Source of the DNA: Silene latifolia
Lineage: Eukaryota; Streptophyta; Magnoliopsida; Caryophyllales; Caryophyllaceae
NCBI RefSeq assembly: GCF_048544455.1
Contig: NC_133538.1
Coordinates: 437,408,311-437,472,310 of the forward strand
Length of the DNA: 64,000 nucleotides
Direction of reading: 5' to 3'
Both the position numbers and the translations under genes were made by a program. Under the pieces are notes generated by a model that made no database searches, was not told the DNA's origin, and worked only from the letters and a program-made list of their open reading frames with translations. The stretch's first letter is position 1. Each line of letters starts with the position of its first letter. Shown here in pieces: positions 11,615 through 23,464 of the stretch.

Positions 11615-12883
11615 TGTTAGAATATGAATCTCATTAATTTACATATTCATATATGTGACATTTTAATTTAGTCATAAAATTAAAACTAGATCTTATGCAT
11701 GCAAACATAAATAAGATAAGAGAATAAATTGTCACTTCTTACTGTTTTAGTTTCGTATTTTGGGCACAAATGAGTTCTCCTTCTCACTTGTTCTTGAGCT
11801 TCCTTATAATGGATGAACAAGGATCCAAAATAGAATCCCTCCCAAAAGGGAATACCCAAGGTGTAACTCTTAATAATTAACAATACTATGAACTAGTAAT
11901 ATTATTAATCTTGCTTAAAAATGACCCAAAATATTCTTTTACTCTCTTGTTTATTCGGCCAAGAGAAGGGAAGAAATGGAGTATTTTTCTCACTAAAATT
12001 TCTAGAAGTTTTAGATGATCAAAAGAATGAATGAATCACACTAGTAATTGTAGTGTATCTTAGAAAAATAGAGTAAAAACCTCTGGCTTTTACCATGCAA
12101 AAACCGGTTGGAGGGGAGGAGGATGCCCAATGCATGAGCAAGTTTTTCTACCCAAGAAATCATAGGTATGCATGGCTATATTAGGTTGTAATAATCATGT
12201 TTTCCACTTAAAAATAATTAACACAATTTAAACCTAATAGAATCCTTCTATTTTCGGCACTTTTATAAAATGGGAAGTCCATTTTATTTGTTGTCATTTG
12301 TCAATTGTCACATGTTACTAGTCATGTGTAATTGTAATGTAATTTTAACATATTAAAAATCAACGTATTAATAAAAATACGTCATGTGGAAAATCGACTT
12401 AGTAATTCATAATTACTTGTACCAAAACGGTTTATCATTTATAAATCACAACCTCGTGTATTTATAATAAATTATTTATTCAGTTTCAATTGTTTCGTAA
12501 ACAATAATTTTATCTAAGTAATAAAACAATTTGATTACTTAGACCGTATCTTATTTAATCGAATTACAATAAGACACGTCAATAATACTCACAAAATCGT
12601 CCGTCAATTTTAAGCAATTTAATTAACCCGTATCGACATACGATCAATTAAATAATCATTTAAGAGTGTCACCCTTTAGGTATGACCTAAGGGGATCAAC
12701 TGATCACCATCGTCGCACGACAGTAATGTCAAACTCTAGTCAGCCAATCATTACCGATATGTGTGGACCAGTTGACTGTAAAATATTACATCCCACATGT
12801 ATTCTTAATATGAGATTTAAACATGTGATCATCATGATCGACAGTTGTGATCGCATTATTGTCGGAGGACACATATTCCAACA
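11615..12883 (-). mobile_element. Copia-1 5' LTR
   Basis: 1,269 bp, the same length as the 3' LTR and nearly identical over most of it; scattered single-base differences are visible (for example around 11725-11760 versus 4223-4258). The frame at 12666-12917 is a shadow also present in the other LTR and is not supported as a gene. Confidence 0.92.
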
Positions 12884-12888
12884 ACAAC

Positions 12889-13300
12889 ATACACATATAC
12901 CACATAAAACTAATTAATTAACTATTAATTAATAATTTCTAATTAATATTTTTTAAATTGTTATCACATCATTAAATAATAAATCCTCTAGGCCCGAGTT
13001 CGTAACTCGTCATCAAATAATACATTCTCTTGACTTAATAAAAGTCAATTAATACAAAGTTTTAATTAAATTGTATCTAATACAAATAATTAGTTTTTCC
13101 ATTTGGGCATCATCATATAGGTCTGACCTAAAGGGAATAGTTGATCACCGCCGTCACACGACAATAGCGTCAAACTCTAGTCACCCGAGCGTTACCGATT
13201 AACGTTGATCAACTGACAAATATATGAAATAAATCCTTTATATTCCTTGTACGAGATTTAGTATGTAAACGCATTATTGTGGACGACACTCACTCCAACA
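12889..13300 (-). mobile_element. Copia-2 3' LTR, right part
   Basis: Continuation of the LTR broken at 4113, after the Copia-1 target duplication. It matches Copia-3 61590-61970 by eye, including CCCGAGTTCGTAAC, the TGATCACCGCCGTCACACG phrase and the end CACTCCAACA. On the minus strand this is U3. Confidence 0.87.
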
Positions 13301-13313
13301 ATCTCCCACTTGT
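13301..13313 (-). other. Copia-2 polypurine tract
   Basis: Minus strand ACAAGTGGGAGAT directly abuts TGTTGG of the 3' LTR. This is the typical plant copia junction and appears unchanged in Copia-3. Confidence 0.85.
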
Positions 13314-14079
13314 CTGACACAAGTGTGCGTTACCAATTCTCTTGTCGAATAATGTCTCCCGCTCAATACAAGATGTCTTTCAGGTCGCTCTTGCATGTGA
13401 TCATATCATAAAGTTATTTTCTCGATCCGGAGAATGACTGTCTGACCGGATAATCTACAATAGATCTTGTCTAAGCGTGGCCACGCATTTTCAGTCTCCT
13501 CTCCTCGAGTTCCCTTCAGATAAAATATGACATGGATGGACAATCCTGTTGACCTATTTTTGTCGTTCGATACAGAACACAATGACCCAGTAAATGCCCA
13601 TTGGCCTCCTTTTACAGCTCGACCTAGAGCAAAAACCAAAACCATCGGAAAACCACAACAACTCAGACAAATAGTCGACAGTCTAAAGAATTGACTCGAA
13701 GGAATAAATAGAAATCCTCGCCACGACCCAGCAACAAAAGGACTCTATAAACGGTCACTGTCCGACAAATCATCTCACAATCTACCAATGTAATCGACCA
13801 GCCATCTCTATGACCATATGGCAGTCGAACTTGTCATCATTTGCCTAACAATCTAGTCAGTCCGAGACGTCACCTCATTAAGTAACTAGGGACAAAATAC
13901 AATGTTAATCCAGTTCACTTTAATAGGGTTCGACGTTGTCAATACAACCTATTTGGACAAATCAAAGTATTTAAATTCAGATAAAATTGAATATAAGAGT
14001 TAAAACGATAAATGCAATTATCATATATGAAATAATAAATACAATACCATAATTATTACATATCACATAATTTACAATA
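13314..14079 (-). other. Copia-2 3' UTR
   Basis: Non-coding spacer between RNase H and the polypurine tract. It is collinear with Copia-3 61984-62750 and with Copia-1 5397-6100 (for example GTGGCCACGCATTT and AACGGTCACT). No gene is supported. Confidence 0.7.
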
Positions 14080-14510
14080 GTTCTGACATTCGTCTCATCC
14101 CATACAACGTACTTGACTATCATGCTTAGCTTGAGACAATGACTTGTTAAAGGATCAGCGACATTGTCATCTGTTCCAACCTTACAAAATATAATTTCCT
14201 TCCTTTCAATGAAATCTCTAATTACATGATATTTCCTAGGTACATGTCTAGATTTAGTACTAGACTTGGGTTCTTTTGCTTGAAAAATTGCCCCATTGTT
14301 ATCACAATAAATAATGATAGGATCCTTAGTAGAGGGAACTACTCTTAGTCCCTCCAAAATTTGCCTAATCCAGACAGCTTCTTTAGCAGCTTTAGATGCT
14401 GCAATGTACTCGACTTCCATTGTAGAATCAGCCGTCACAAACTCCTTAAAACTTCTCCAGCAAACCGCTCCCTCATTCATTAAAAATATAAAACCAGCCT
14501 GTGATTTCAT
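14080..14510 (-). pseudogene. pol: Copia-2 RNase H domain
   Basis: C-terminal RNase HI domain of copia pol, which removes the RNA strand during reverse transcription. Visible motifs are TADSTMEVEYIAAS, the YCDNNGAIF block and the C-terminal DPLT. Copia-3 has the intact C-terminal ending (DPLTKPLSQAKHDSH); here a frameshift after DPLT replaces it with unrelated residues that run on to 13977. The start of the domain (GYTDASF-type block) lies in the adjacent frame at 14511-14575. The domain is recognisable but broken. Confidence 0.8.
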
Positions 14511-15803
14511 ATCATCCCTATCCGTTTCGAAACTAGCATCCGTGTAACCTTTTACACGTAATTCAGTTTCTCCTCAAAACACCAAGAATGAATCTTTATT
14601 TTTTCTTAAGTACTTAAGAATATTCTTGACGGCTATCCAGTGACTCTCACCTGGATTATTCTTATAGCGGCTTGTTATACTCAATGCATAAGAGACGTCG
14701 GGACGGGTGCACATTATAGGATATACTATCAATCCGACAGCGAAAGCATAAGGAATCGATTTCATGCATTCAATATCCTTAGGTTCAGTAGGACACTGTG
14801 ACTTACTCAAATTTATCCCACTACCTATGGGTAGAAAACCTCTCTTAGAGTTTTTCATATTGAATTGGTCAAGTATCTTATCGATATAAGCTTCTTGACT
14901 CAAAGCTAATATCCTTTTATATCTATCTCTATAGATCCGGATACCAAAGATGCGTTGAGCTTCTCCCAAATATTTCATTTGGAAGTGCATTCCCAACCAC
15001 TCTTTCACTGAAATAAGCATAAATACATCATTCCCAATAAGTAGTATCTCGTCCACATACAAAACTAAGAAAATAACCTTGCTCCCACTAAACTTCATAA
15101 ATAAACATGGTTCCTCAACACTTCAAGAAAATCCATTCTGTTTAATTACATGATCAAATCGATGACTCCAACTCCTTGACGCTTGTTTAAGACCATAAAT
15201 GGATCTCTTAAGTTTGCATACTTTGTTAGGATTTTTAGGATCCACAAAACCTTCAGGTTGTGTCATATACACTTCCTCTTCCAGAAACCCATTCAGGAAG
15301 GCGGTCTTGACATCCATTTGCCATATTTCATAATCATGAAATGCAGCAATCGCTAACATTATCTGAACAGATCTAATCATAGCAACTGGTGCAAAAGTTT
15401 CGTCATAGTGTAAACCATGAACCTGGGTGAAAACTTTTGCTACCAATCTAGCTTTGTAGACATCTTTATGTCCATCCATTCGGATTTTGATCTTAAAGAT
15501 CCACTTACACTGAAGAGGTCGAACATCTTTAGGTAAGTCTACCAGGTCCCATACCTGATTATTGTACATAGAATCCATTTCGGATTGCATGGCTTCAAGC
15601 CATAGATTAAAGTTAGGACTAGTAATAGCCGCTTTGTAGGTTTTAGGTTCGTCACTTTCTAAAAGTAATACCGTATAGTCACCATCTTCCTCGATAATAC
15701 CAAGGTATATATCAAGCTGGCGACTAACCCTTCCAGACCTCCTAGGTTCAGATGGAATAATAACCGAGCCAGACATAGAAGGAACATCTTCCTGTACCGT
15801 CAC
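14511..15803 (-). pseudogene. pol: Copia-2 reverse transcriptase
   Basis: RVT_2-type reverse transcriptase in two frames. The first half (15123-15803) shows NLWLEAMQSEMDS, KWIFKIKIRMDG, QMDVKTAFLNGFLEE and the YMTQPEGF motif. The second half (14574-15098) shows the catalytic region and MHFQMKYLGEA. A stop after NGFS near 15123 separates them. The YVDD active site reads YVDE (GAC GAG), which removes one catalytic aspartate and should abolish polymerisation. The order INT-RT-RH is copia-specific. The region upstream holds the usual basic linker (RRSGRVSRQ). Confidence 0.87.
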
Positions 15804-15856
15804 ATCAGTTTGTGGCTCTTGAACATCATCAGTTTAAATTTTCTCCCACTCTGTCT

Positions 15857-16680
15857 TCAGAAATAAGCTCTCTTTTCTAGAAAGATAGCCTCACGAGCCA
15901 TAAACACTTTGTTCTCGTGACTATTGTAGGAGTAATATTCACAAGTTTCCTTACGGTATCCTAAAAAAATACATTTGTCAGAACGAGGTGCAAGCTTATC
16001 TTCAAACTTGTTCTTGACAAAAATATCATAACCCCATACTTTCATGTATCAGAAATTTGGGACTTTCCTTTTCTGTATCTTATATGGAGTTTTGTCGGCT
16101 GCTTTTATGGGACTTCGATTTAGTGAGCGTATAGCAGATAAAATGGCAAATCCCCAAAATGACTTTGGTAACTCACTTTGACTCATCATTGATCGGACCA
16201 TATTTAATAAAGTTCGATTCCTCCTTTCAGCCACACCATTCAATTGTGGTGTGCCATGAGGAGTTAACTGAGGTACAATACCACAGTCTTTAAGGTGATC
16301 TTTAAAGTCATTACTTAAATATTCCCCACCACGATCTGATCATAATGTTTTAATCTTCTTATTTAATTAGTTTTCTACTTCATTCTGGAACTCCTTGAAC
16401 TTATCAAAAGCTTCACTTTTATACCTCATTAAGTAGACAAACTCATATCTACTCATGTCATCGGTGGAAGTTATGAAGTAGTCATAATTGCCTCTAGCAG
16501 TGGTAGTCATTAGACCACATACATCGGTATGTATTAAACCCAATAACTCACTTGCTCGAGATCCTTTTCCTAGAAAAGGTGCACGAGTCATCTTGCCAAG
16601 AAGACAAGATCCGCATATGCCATATGATTCGTAATCAAAAGGTTTAATGATACCAGTTGATACTAGTCTCTTAATGCATT
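15857..16680 (-). pseudogene. pol: Copia-2 integrase
   Basis: Integrase core and C-terminus in several broken frames. From the N-terminal side: LGLIHTDVCGLM with the first catalytic Asp (frame 16367-16591), an SDRGGEYL block with the second Asp near 16340 (in no long frame, next to a stop), and NGVAERRNRTLL with the catalytic Glu (16049-16243). Then comes the C-terminal block with GYDIFVK and CIFLGYRKE (15857-16045). The catalytic triad is traceable, but at least three stops or shifts interrupt it. Confidence 0.82.
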
Positions 16681-16685
16681 TCTCG

Positions 16686-17156
16686 TTAATATGTCCCTAA
16701 TCGACAATGCCATAAATAAGATTGATCAGGATCAACTGTTTTGAGTCTTTTATTATCTAAATGATAAACATCGTTGGAAGTGTCTAGAATATAAATACCA
16801 CTAATTGAAATAGCTTGGCTATATACAATCTCATTAAGAGAAAAAGTACAACATTTGTATTTAATTACAAAACAAAAACCTTCTGTGTCTAACACAGAGA
16901 CTGATATTATATTCCTAGACAATGTTGGTACAAAATAACAGTTATATAAAAACAACTGCAACCCCGAAGCTAAATTAAGTACATATGTTCCTACAGAAAC
17001 GACGGCTACTTTAGACCCGTTACCCATCCGCAGATGCACATCACCCTTGTTTAGCTTCCTTATGCTTTTTAGGCCCTGTAAATGATTACATAGGTGAGAA
17101 CCACAACAAGTATCTAATACCCAAGTTGTAGTAGAAGCGTAATTTATGTCTATCAT
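16686..17156 (-). pseudogene. pol: Copia-2 protease and GAG-pre-integrase segment
   Basis: The N-terminal part shows the copia protease motif in the form WVLDTCCGSHLC, where family members usually read DTG or DSG; the glycine next to the catalytic Asp is now Cys. LRMGNGSKVAV and NCYFVPTLSRNIISV follow, typical of this domain. The C-terminal part is the GAG-pre-integrase segment ending LWHCRLG, a zinc-ligand region that precedes integrase. The 156-codon frame is open, but its flanks are broken. Confidence 0.82.
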
Positions 17157-17672
17157 AAAAGATTAGGTTGAGAAATTATATGTTGGCTTCACAATGCCAT
17201 ATTTGATGTCATCCAGATATTTGGGGCAATTACGCCTCCAATGTCCCTTGTTATTACAATAATTACAAGGGCCTTAAGATGATTGCCCTTCTTAGGTTTA
17301 GGCTTTATAGAGCTATTCGCAATAGCCTTACCTTTGCCCTCAACCTATACGGGTTTCTTACCAACATTCCTCTTAAACTTCCTCTTACCCTTCACATTGA
17401 TTGCAAGAACATCCTTCCTTGTACTCCCACTCAATCCTATGTCCTTCTTTGCTTGCATAAGCAAAGAATGGAGCTCATGAAGACTTTTCGTCATGTTGGC
17501 CATGTTGTAATTTACCCTAAATTGGGTAAATCCCTTGGCCGATGAGAGATAGTGGAGCACTCGGTCCACAATAAGCTCCTCTGGGATCTTACATCCTAGC
17601 CCATCTAGAGTTTCCACGAACTCAATCATTTTAAGTACGTGAGAACTCACAGATTGTCGTTCCTTGAGGTTC
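17157..17672 (-). pseudogene. gag: Copia-2 gag, C-terminal part
   Basis: The C-terminal gag segment, cut at 17672 by Athila-A1. The long frame (17345 upward) has VETLDGLG, VDRVLHYLSSAKGF, FRVNYNM and a lysine-rich stretch, collinear with Copia-1 gag. After a frameshift, a complete CX2CX3GHX4C zinc knuckle lies at 17226-17267. The N-terminal half is 22.5 kb away at 40197-40605. The target duplication GGTTC (17668-17672 and 40197-40201) proves the split came from insertion. Confidence 0.85.
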
Positions 17673-19397
17673 TGATGTGACTCATATTTGAGCACATTTA
17701 GTCCCCGAATTAATCTCGTTCCTATGCTTTATAGCACATAATTGGGTCATTTACTATCTTTAGTTTCCCATTTTGCATATTCTTTGAGATTTTGTCCCCT
17801 TGGTAGGAAAGAAGTGCTAACCTTGCATTTATGAGGTGAAATAGAGCTAAATGGATCACACCTAATGACCAAGCATCAAAGAGAAGACCAACACTAGAGG
17901 CCTAAGTAGATAACAAAGTGAAATGGGTAATGATGAAAGGATCTTGCATACCCGAAATGATCCTTGCGGATTGTTAAGGAGAAAAAGAAGAGAAGCAGTC
18001 TTCCCAGGAATCCGGGCGTATTAGGCACGATCCGGGCATCTCACAACACCAAGATCCGGGCGTCTTGTTCCCCAGACGAGCGGATTACAACCCAAGGAGC
18101 CGAGCGTCTTCCCATAGATCCGAGCGGATCCTAAGACAGAAGAGCCTGTGCCACAACATAATACAGGTGGATCGTGGCAAGACTAGCATGGGAATCCGCT
18201 CATTTCCTTCGAGAGGAGCATTTCTCAACTTTTCTTAGGGGCTTAATAGTCATTTAAGCCCTTAGTAACCCTAATCCTTAGTATAAATACCCCTTTGTAC
18301 TACCTAGATTATCATCCAAGTTTTTAATGCTCTCTTAATCCACCCTTAATCATATCTTATACTCTCTAAATCTCATCAAATTAGTCTCAATTAAGTTGTA
18401 ATACAATTTCTCAATATTAATCACATCTTAATCTTTCCTTAATTTCTCTATTGTTCTTCCTTTATTTTGGGTAATTAGAATATTATTTGGGTTTATTGGG
18501 AGGATTTACAACCTTCCATCAATCATCAAGTACTTCTATTATTCTTTGCTTTATTATTTTGGATCATCTTCATAATTATAATTCTCTCTTAATCTTGTTT
18601 AATTATTGTTAATCACCTTCATTTATTCATCATGTTTTGCTTTGTTAGTATGATTGACAACCTTGTTAGCATGCTAAATATGATAATGAGTGAGTAGTTT
18701 CCTTAGCTAGGGTTAATGGGGAATTAGGGGAAACCAACATGGGGAATGATTCATGCTCAATCTAATATATCTTCATAATTAATTTGCTTGCATGTAGTGA
18801 TTTCAAATTATGCACATTTTATGTTTAATGAAATTAGAGCCTATGAATCCTTGTATTTTTTGATCCATCACCTATCTCTTCAATGAGGCTTGTAGGCTTA
18901 TACACTAACTCGAGCCTCATTAGACCATGCATATAGTTGAATAGGAAGGATTAAGTCGACTTGTAGGTGTTGTACAATCTAATCGATTCGGCTCCGGGAC
19001 CCAAACCTTCTTAGGGATTGTAAGCTTATACACCAACTCGATCCCATCACAACAATAAGTGCTTGCATCTAATTGAGAACATGTTTGTATGATCAACTCC
19101 CATGAATCCCCTATGAACCCATGACACCCTAGTGCCTTTAATTAATGTTTACGTCCCTTTTTAATCATTTTGCTTGTTTTCATTGCTTTACTTTTATCTA
19201 GTTAATTAGTTTAGACCAATCTCATCTCAACCCAAATTGTGACACCCTAAGACACGACTATTTGAAATTGAAAATCCTACATCAATATCCGTCCCTTGGG
19301 ATCCGACCTTTACTTGCCTCTTTGCTAAAAGTAGTTTGTGAAGTTATAAATATTGTTTTGGTTGGTAGCTTTTGACGACGAGTTTTAAACCGAACCA
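17673..19397 (+). mobile_element. Athila-A1 5' LTR
   Basis: 1,725 bp, begins TGATGTGACTCATATTTGAG and ends GTTTTAAACCGAACCA. It includes a CpG-rich array of ATCCG-type words (18006-18207) followed by a TATAAATA box-like word at 18281. It is homologous along its length to the B LTRs, though clearly diverged. Confidence 0.92.
18006..18207. repeat. ATCCG/GAGCG motif array in A1 5' LTR
   Basis: About ten degenerate copies of words such as ATCCGGGCGTC, ATCCGAGCGGATC and GACGAGCGGAT in 200 bp of otherwise AT-rich DNA. Some are small palindromes (GATCCG-AG-CGGATC). Equivalent arrays occur in every LTR of the family and again upstream of each env-like gene. Confidence 0.75.
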
Positions 19398-19401
19398 AAA
19401 A

Positions 19402-19419
19402 TGGCCCCGTTGCCGGGGA
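19402..19419 (+). other. Athila-A1 primer-binding site (tRNA-Asp)
   Basis: TGGCCCCGTTGCCGGGGA, four bases after the LTR end. It is complementary to the 3' end of plant tRNA-Asp(GUC) except for one mismatch (TGGCCCC instead of TGGCGCC). B and A2 have the perfect form. Confidence 0.9.
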
Positions 19420-19535
19420 CAGTGTTCAATTGATTTGATTTTCATTAATTGTTTTTAGTTGTGTATTTCTTTACCTTGGGTAAGTCAATTTCCTCAAGGT
19501 TATTCTAATTGTTTTCGAGTTATTTGATATTTTGC

Positions 19536-20920
19536 ATGACTAGGAGATCACAAGGTAATCCATTGCCTATTGATCTTGAAATTGAAAGAACCTTAACCAA
19601 CAATAGAAGAGTTGCTAGAGGTATTTCAAGAGTTGTAGGTATTGGAGAGATTCTGGACATTCAACCAAATAACATTAAGTTTACCAACCCTTTTGCAAGA
19701 GAAGGAGAGGACAACCCAATACAAAATCCACCACAAAATCAACCCACAATGCCTTAATTTTCATCACATTCTGTACCAACCGAGGAGAACCTACCACATG
19801 GTACTCCTACACCACAACATCTAACCGGTAATTTCATTGCCAAATCCACGTTCATACAACTAGTTGAGAGAAGTCAATTTGGAGGGATGCCTAGTGAAGA
19901 CCCTCATTCACATATGGAGACTTTTTGTGACTATTGTGATGCGATTTATCAAACCGGAGTTACTCAAGATTAAATCCGATGGGTATTATTTCCTTTTTCT
20001 TTGATTGGTACCGCAAAGCAATGGTGGAAGAGCCTAGACAAGGCTACCCTTGGTATTGACTCATGGAAGAAGTTCGCACTTGCCTTCTATAATAAATTCT
20101 ATCCTCCGGAGAAGACTAACATGTTGAGAGCCCAAATCACCGGGTTCAAACAAAGGGATGAGGAATCATTGTATGAAGCATGGGAGAGATTTAAGGACAC
20201 TTGTCGTTCTTGTCCACACCATGGACTTAGCGAGTGGTTCCTTGTGCAACAATTTTGGAATGGTCTATAAGAAGACTCCCGCAACATTCTCAATATGGGA
20301 TCCAATGGTATGTTTACCGAAGTTGATGACAATCAAACATGGGCCAAAATCGAAGAGATGGTGGTCCATAATTCACAATATAGTAGGCCTCGAAAGGCCA
20401 CTAGAGGAGGAAAGCATGAGGTAGATTCCATCACACAATTGGGTGCTCAACTAAGTGCTCATATTGACACCATCAACTTGAAGTTTGAGAAGGCCATGGC
20501 TAAGCTTGATGAAGCTTCCAAATCACCCAAACAACATGTTAATGATATGGTGGCATCATCCTCAATTCCAAGTGGAGTATGTGAGAGTTGTGGAACTTTA
20601 GGACATGACCAAAGTGAATATAGAGGAACAAGTGAATAAGTGAATGCTTTCCAGGCATACAAGAGTGGCACCCCTTATTCCAACTATTACAATGAGAATA
20701 CCAAATTCCATCCAAACCTTTCATACAAAAGCCAAAATGTTCAAAACCCTAAACAAACATACACCCCACCTCCAATGAGAAATCAAGCTCAAAGACCTTT
20801 TATAACCAAATATAAGGTTATCAAAATCAACCTTCTTACAATCAACCCAGTGACCAAGGCTTTGATGTTCAAAAAGCGGTCCTCCAAATGCAAAAGAACC
20901 AACAAGAATTTTTTACCCTA
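19536..20920 (+). pseudogene. gag: Athila-A1 gag
   Basis: Athila gag starting MTRRSQGNPLP at the ATG in TTTGCATG. Recognisable parts are ERTLTNNRRVARG, the retrotransposon gag fold (KQWWKSLDKATLG, KFYPPEKTNMLRAQITGF, ESLYEAWERFKDTCRSCPHHG) and a zinc knuckle near 20575. Stops occur near 19755, 19971, 20268 and 20637, and a frameshift follows at about 20640. The knuckle reads CESCGTLGHDQSEY, so its last cysteine is lost. The Gln-rich linker (NVQNPKQTYTPPPMRNQ) continues to about 20920. A2 carries a better-preserved copy. Confidence 0.87.
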
Positions 20921-21092
20921 ATGCAAAAAGATAGCCAAGCTAAAGACATCACCATCAACAACATACTAGCCCACTCCAAGATGTTAAAATCTCAAATGTC
21001 TCAATTAGCATCTTCTAGCTCCCAAAGACAAAAAGGGGCAATTACCACCTCAAAGTAATCCCCTAAGACATGAGTCGGTTAGTGCCATCCAT

Positions 21093-22442
21093 TTGAGGAG
21101 TGGTACAAGGTATGAAGGGCCGGAGAATCCAATTGATGAAGACATTGTGGATGATAGTGACAAGCAAAGAGTTGTGGAGAACTCTAAAGAAGAAGAACCC
21201 ATCACCCAAGAAGTTTCAAAGAAGAAGAATGAAGAGAAGGCTAAGGAGAAATATCCTATTGTGATTAGACTTCCATTCCCAAGTCGTCAAGCTAATCCTA
21301 AGTTTGATGAACAACTTGGAAAGTTCATGGAGATTGTGAAGAACTTAGAAGTCTCAATCCCATTCACGGAATTGATCAATCATGTTCCGGCCTATGCAAA
21401 ATACATGAATGACATTCTTACCAAGAAGAACTCCATCCGGAAGCTAGAGACTATTGCCTTTACCAAAGTGAGTAGTGCTATTCTTCAAGGAAGTTCCCCT
21501 CCAAAACTCAAAGATCCGGGAAGCTTCTCTATTCCATGCACCATTGGCGACACTACAATCAACAAAACACTATGCAACCTTGGAGCAAGTGTAAGTGTTA
21601 TGCTATACTCGGTATGAAAGAGGCTAGGAATGGGAGAACTCAAGTGCACTAACATTACTCTTCAAATGGCGGATCGATCAACAAATATACCTTTAGGGGT
21701 ATGGGAGGATGTGCCCGTGAGAATTGGCAAGTTCTTCATCCCGGTAGACTTTGTCATTGTAGACATGGAGGAGGATTCCAACATTCCAATCATTTTAGGA
21801 AGACCTTTTTTGCACACCGCGGGAGCGGTAATTGATGTGAAACATGGAGAGCTTACACTTGAAGTGGGGGATGAGACAATCACTTTTAATCTTGACAAGA
21901 CAATGAGAGCTCCCTGACAACATGAGCCATGTTTCATGGTCGATCATTATAGCTGAGAAAGTGATAGGAAGAAGTTGGCATCTCAATGCAAAGAACAAAC
22001 TATGGGTAAAGAATCACCACCCATATGGAAGAAGAAAGTGGATAATCCTCAATATGCTCTATCCGGAGAGAAAGGAAATTTCAACAACAAAGAGAGCTTG
22101 AATAGCTCACCACCGATCATGACAAGTAAGGAAGAAGGCCTCATTGACCATGACAACAAGAAAGAGGAGTTGTTTTCATCAACTCATGATACAATTTGGG
22201 AGTAAGCTAATGAAGTATGTGGTCTATGGGATGACAAATTCGAAGGATTGGTCAATCCCTACATTGGCAATGCTATGACCTTAGACCAAGGCTTTGGTGA
22301 CCATCTTGACTCGGGTCACCACCATGAAGAACATAATGTGCAAAGGTCTATCGAAGATCATTATAATGAAAATTAACAAGCCTTTGACTACTTCTACAAG
22401 GTGTTGAGCAACATCAACAACACCTTGGCTATGCCTCCTTGA
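21093..22442 (+). pseudogene. Athila-A1 protease region
   Basis: Aspartic protease region following gag. The open part (21093-21617) has VIRLPFPSRQANPK, FTELINHVPAYAKYM and the Athila protease approach IPCTIGDTTINKTLC. The catalytic motif, which reads CDIGAS in A2, is CNLGAS here, so the catalytic Asp is replaced by Asn. After a stop at 21615 the frame resumes (21630-21917) with ILGRPFLHTAGAVID, the retropepsin C-terminal strand. More stops follow near 21915, 21953, 22203 and 22374. The last stop at 22440-22442 is directly followed by the conserved post-pol block, leaving no room for RT. Confidence 0.87.
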
Positions 22443-23464
22443 CATCTCATTCAAGAGCGAGAGTTTGGTGGAGTCCTCCCTAAACCACCATTTGTAAATA
22501 TTCTAACCCTTAACTTGCATTTTACTTCTTGTATTATTATTAAGAGACAAAGTGATGGAGGGATTTTAATGTGTTTTGATGTGTAGTATTTGATTTAGTG
22601 TGGGGATAATAATTGCCTAGGCTAACCGAGCCTTCACAGTGCACCCACAATGTTGAACAAAGGCACCAAGAAAGAATGATATGGGAAATGAAGATCCGCA
22701 CGGGTGGAACTGAACCCGTGGGCACAGGAAGAAATCCGAGCATCCCAGAGGGAACCCGCTCATCTTGGAAGTGATCCGAGCATCCTGGCTCTAAGACGCT
22801 CGTCTTGGGAGAGCTGAAATTGAAAATTTTAGTCTTTTTAAAAATCTGAGCAGATTACACAGAAGACGCCCGTCTCAGTCTTAAGCCGCTCATCTCAGGA
22901 GCAATCTGCGGGTCCTGGCTGCTTCAAAAGTTTAAGTTCCTTGCTGTTTAAAAATCCGAGCGTCCCCAAGTGAAGATGAGCGCCTCCTGCAGAAATCCGC
23001 CCGTCTGCTGAAGAATCCGCGCGTCTCAGCACGGGTTAGAAATTCCTAAGCTCACTAACTGAGGATCCGAGCGTCCCCAGCCCAAGACTCCCGTCTCCTG
23101 CTGCTGAATGAATATAACACGGGATTCAAACCCTCCTTCCCCAATTCATTTCTTTCCTATATAAACAAAAACACACACCCTTTCTCCCTCAAAACCCTCA
23201 ATCCCCTGATCAACAAAACACAAATTTCTCAACCAAATTCACCAAAATCAAACCCAAACTTCCTAAAATCATAATTAAATTACTCCTTCATCAACAAAAC
23301 AACAACCAAACATCAAAATCCTCAAAAATTGAATCGATTTTTCTAGGGTTTCAAGGCAATTTCGAAAACCTCAAAATCGATTAGGATCAATTGAAGCTTG
23401 AGGAGACTAGAAGCATTCAAGCAAAACTTTGGTTTGTTGATACAATCTTGACAAGGAGAAGAAC
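22443..23464 (+). other. Post-pol block and pre-env spacer of A1
   Basis: Non-coding. It starts with a conserved block (22459-22490) able to form small hairpins, then AT-rich DNA with AGTGTGGGGAT near 22597, then a CpG-rich ATCCG/GAGCG array (about 22693-23095). It ends with an A/C-rich 5'-UTR-like stretch before the env-like ATG. B (29471-30334) and A2 (57064-58121) have the same order. Confidence 0.7.
22463..22490 (+). promoter_or_regulatory. Conserved post-pol hairpin block (A1)
   Basis: GTTTGGTGG AGTCCTCC CTAAACCACCA can pair as TGGTGG with CCACCA, or as GTTT with AAAC around GGA/TCC. A 26-nt core is identical in B (29490-29515) and A2 (57084-57109), which are otherwise clearly diverged. 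It always lies within about 50 nt after the last stop in the pol position. Role unknown. Confidence 0.6.

Larger units (their letters stand above)
4114..12883 (-). mobile_element. Copia-1, gag-only non-autonomous copia element
   Basis: A complete 8,770-bp element flanked by the duplication ACAAC (4109-4113 and 12884-12888). Two 1,269-bp LTRs begin TGTTAGAATAT and end ATATTCCAACA, a near-perfect terminal inverted repeat. The primer site lies left of the right LTR and a polypurine tract lies right of the left LTR, so it runs on the minus strand. The only intact gene is gag; the pol interval is non-coding and decayed. This matches the class called TR-GAG (terminal-repeat elements carrying only GAG). 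The LTRs look very similar to each other, so the insertion is not ancient. Confidence 0.9.

Noticed and set aside
19402..19419. tRNA-like ends (TGGCGCC...GGGGA; TGGTATCAGAG) as tRNA genes
   Set aside because: Only the 11-18 nt complementary to tRNA 3' ends are present, adjacent to LTRs. They are primer-binding sites, not tRNA genes.
20099..21998. Minus-strand frames across Athila gag and protease
   Set aside because: Antisense shadows of real coding sequence; similar shadows occur over A2 at 54713-54946 and 56274-56549.
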